64,000 bases of DNA, taken from assembly GCF_003073135.1 (NCBI RefSeq), contig NZ_PGDQ01000021.1:1-64000 (forward strand), given 5' to 3'. Below the pieces are notes generated by a model that was given only the letters and a program-made list of their open reading frames with translations, was not told the origin of the DNA and made no database searches. Every line of letters begins with the position of its first letter. The stretch's first letter is position 1. Source of the stretch: Euzebya rosea. Lineage in GTDB: Bacteria > Actinomycetota > Nitriliruptoria > Euzebyales > Euzebyaceae. Shown piece by piece: positions 62,799-64,000 of this stretch. The position numbers and the translations under genes are program-made.

Positions 62799-63158
62799 AT
62801 GCCACAGCAGTACCTCTTCGCCGTCCACCACGTCGAGGGCGAGGCCCCGCCCAGCCCCGAGGTGATGGAGCAGATGTTCGCCGACGTCGACGCGTTCAAC
62901 ACCCGGGTCATGGACGAGGGCCGCTGGGTCTTCGGTGGCGGCCTGGAGCCACGCGAGACCGCCACGGTGGTCCGCGCCGTCGACGGCGACCACGTCATCA
63001 CCGACGGCCCGTTCATCGAGGCCCGCGAGTGGATCGGCGGGTTCTGGGTCCTCACAGCCGAGGACCTCGACGAGGCGCTGGCCCTCGCCAAGGACGCCTC
63101 CACCGCCTGCCGGGGGCCGGTCGAGGTGCGCCCGTTCCAGCCCGAACCCGAGGAGTAG
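62799..63158 (+). CDS. YCII-related DGPF-domain protein
   Basis: A 119-residue protein of the DGPF/YCII group. Visible motifs: MPQQYLFAVHHVEG, GRWVFGGGLEP, and the family signature VITDGPFIEAREWIGGFWVL. Such proteins are encoded with ECF42-group sigma factors, and one follows immediately here. AGGGGAG lies eight bases before ATG 62799. It may be a small binding or enzyme partner of the sigma system. Confidence 0.92.
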   Translation: MPQQYLFAVHHVEGEAPPSPEVMEQMFADVDAFNTRVMDEGRWVFGGGLEPRETATVVRAVDGDHVITDGPFIEAREWIGGFWVLTAEDLDEALALAKDASTACRGPVEVRPFQPEPEE

Positions 63159-64000
63159 GTGCCCTCGCGCCAGCAGCTCGACCTCGACCGGATCTTCCGG
63201 GCCGAGTACGGGCGGTGCGTGGCAACCCTCCGCCGGGTCCTGGGCGACCTGGACCTGGCCGAGGAGGCCGTCGCCGAGGCGTTCGCCGTTGCGGCCGACC
63301 GCTGGCCGGCCGACGGCGTCCCACCCAACCCGGGCGGCTGGATCACCACGACCGCCCGCCGCCGGGCGATCGATCGGATCCGTCGCCGGCGGGTGGGTGA
63401 GGACCGGCAGCGCCGTGCCGTCGTCGAGGACGTCGCCGGGCAGGGAGGTGAGGACGTGGCGTTCGAGGACCCGACGGAGGACGATCGGCTTCGCCTCCTG
63501 TTCACCTGCTGCCACCCGGCGCTGTCGATGGAGGCACGCGTCGCGCTGACCCTCCAGGTCCTGGGCGGCCTGCGCGTCGACGAGGTCGCCCGGGCGTTCC
63601 TCGTCAGCGAGCAGACGATGTCGCAGCGACTCGTCCGGGCCAAGCGCAAGATCAAGGCAGCGCACATCCCCTACCGGGTACCGGACGACGCCGAGCTGCC
63701 CGACCGGCTCGCCGGGGTGCTGGCGGTCGTGTACCTGATCTTCAACGAGGGGTACGTCGCGACCAGCGGCCCCGACCTGGTCCGTGACGACCTCACCGAC
63801 GAGGCGGTCCGCCTGGGTCGGCTGCTCGCGGTGCTGATGCCCGACGAACCGGAGGTCCTCGGCCTGCTCGCCCTGATGCTCCTGCTGTCGTCCCGCCGAC
63901 CGGCCCGCATCGCCGCCGACGGGTCGCTGGTGGCCCTGCCCGACCAGGACCGGTCCCGCTGGGACGCCGGGCTGATCGCGGAGGGGCAGGCGCTGGTCGA
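63159..64000 (+). CDS. ECF42-type RNA polymerase sigma factor (3' truncated by window end)
   Basis: The first 280 residues of an extracytoplasmic-function sigma factor of the ECF42 group. Region 2 begins with [18 protein letters not shown]; region 4 includes [22 protein letters not shown]-terminal extension contains the group hallmark [11 protein letters not shown]. The GTG follows the DGPF stop with no gap, and GAGGAG just upstream is its ribosome site. ECF42 factors have no anti-sigma factor; the C-terminal extension and the DGPF protein are thought to matter for control. Confidence 0.92.
   Translation, partial: MPSRQQLDLDRIFRAEYGRCVATLRRVLGDLDLAEEAVAEAFAVAADRWPADGVPPNPGGWITTTARRRAIDRIRRRRVGEDRQRRAVVEDVAGQGGEDVAFEDPTEDDRLRLLFTCCHPALSMEARVALTLQVLGGLRVDEVARAFLVSEQTMSQRLVRAKRKIKAAHIPYRVPDDAELPDRLAGVLAVVYLIFNEGYVATSGPDLVRDDLTDEAVRLGRLLAVLMPDEPEVLGLLALMLLLSSRRPARIAADGSLVALPDQDRSRWDAGLIAEGQALV

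Overview
The window is very GC-rich, densely packed DNA from an actinobacterium. The lineage-telling features are the order rsmD-coaD-sepIVA-DUF177-rpmF-plsX-acpP-rnc, the order cofC-gpsA-ddl-Lrp-like-thiL-recG, a CofC/FbiD gene for coenzyme F420, a SigE-type sigma factor and frequent GTG starts. Four secreted proteins carry cell-wall-binding repeat 2 (CWB2) domains. Together this points to a deep-branching actinobacterium such as the Nitriliruptoria/Euzebya group; that placement is inference. No phage, insertion sequence, CRISPR array or replication origin was seen.

Layout. 1-2.7 kb: the end of a repeat protein, ftsY and a sulfotransferase. 2.8-5.1 kb: a CWB2/beta-propeller surface protein. 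5.1-9.1 kb: smc and a small coiled-coil gene. 9.3-10.7 kb: a two-gene operon (alpha/beta hydrolase plus membrane protein). 10.7-16.3 kb: a core block on the minus strand (MutM-like protein without catalytic residues, rnc, acpP, plsX, rpmF, DUF177, sepIVA, coaD, rsmD). 16.4-18.8 kb: an orphan hybrid histidine kinase. 18.9-27.8 kb: recG, thiD, an ATPase, an acetyltransferase, thiL, dodecin, an Lrp-like protein, ddl and gpsA. 28.0-31.3 kb: a 1094-residue beta-helix/CWB2/SOD-like surface protein. 31.3-34.1 kb: cofC, a degenerate cold-shock protein, small genes and a PrsW-like protease. 34.2-37.6 kb: tRNA-Gln, tRNA-Glu, an AlkB-like gene and gltX. 37.6-38.0 kb: a repeat-filled spacer. 38.0-44.6 kb: an FAH-family enzyme, a YihY protein, cimA, an EamA transporter and a K+/H+ antiporter. 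44.7-50.0 kb: pfkA, a cyclase coupled to NDH-2, ilvE and leuB. 50.0-55.3 kb: a Tat-secreted TIM-barrel protein, an acetyltransferase, a membrane protein with a Nudix enzyme, a hendecad-repeat membrane protein and an oxidoreductase. 55.4-60 kb: a divergent pair of surface copper proteins, both with CWB2 domains. 60.1-64 kb: a palindromic repeat array, a SigE-type sigma factor with a candidate anti-sigma factor, and a DGPF/ECF42 sigma pair cut by the window end.

How the genes work together. Most of the window is housekeeping: protein targeting, chromosome organisation, fatty acid and phospholipid synthesis, cofactors, peptidoglycan precursors and branched-chain amino acids (cimA, leuB and ilvE together support a citramalate route to isoleucine). 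Between these core genes lie surface proteins that join CWB2 wall anchors to different cargoes: a beta-propeller, a beta-helix plus Cu/Zn-SOD-like domain, a multicopper oxidase, and a cupredoxin plus two CHRD domains. The last two are divergent neighbours and look like a wall-displayed copper redox pair. This pair and the MutM-like protein stripped of its catalytic residues are the most unusual items here.
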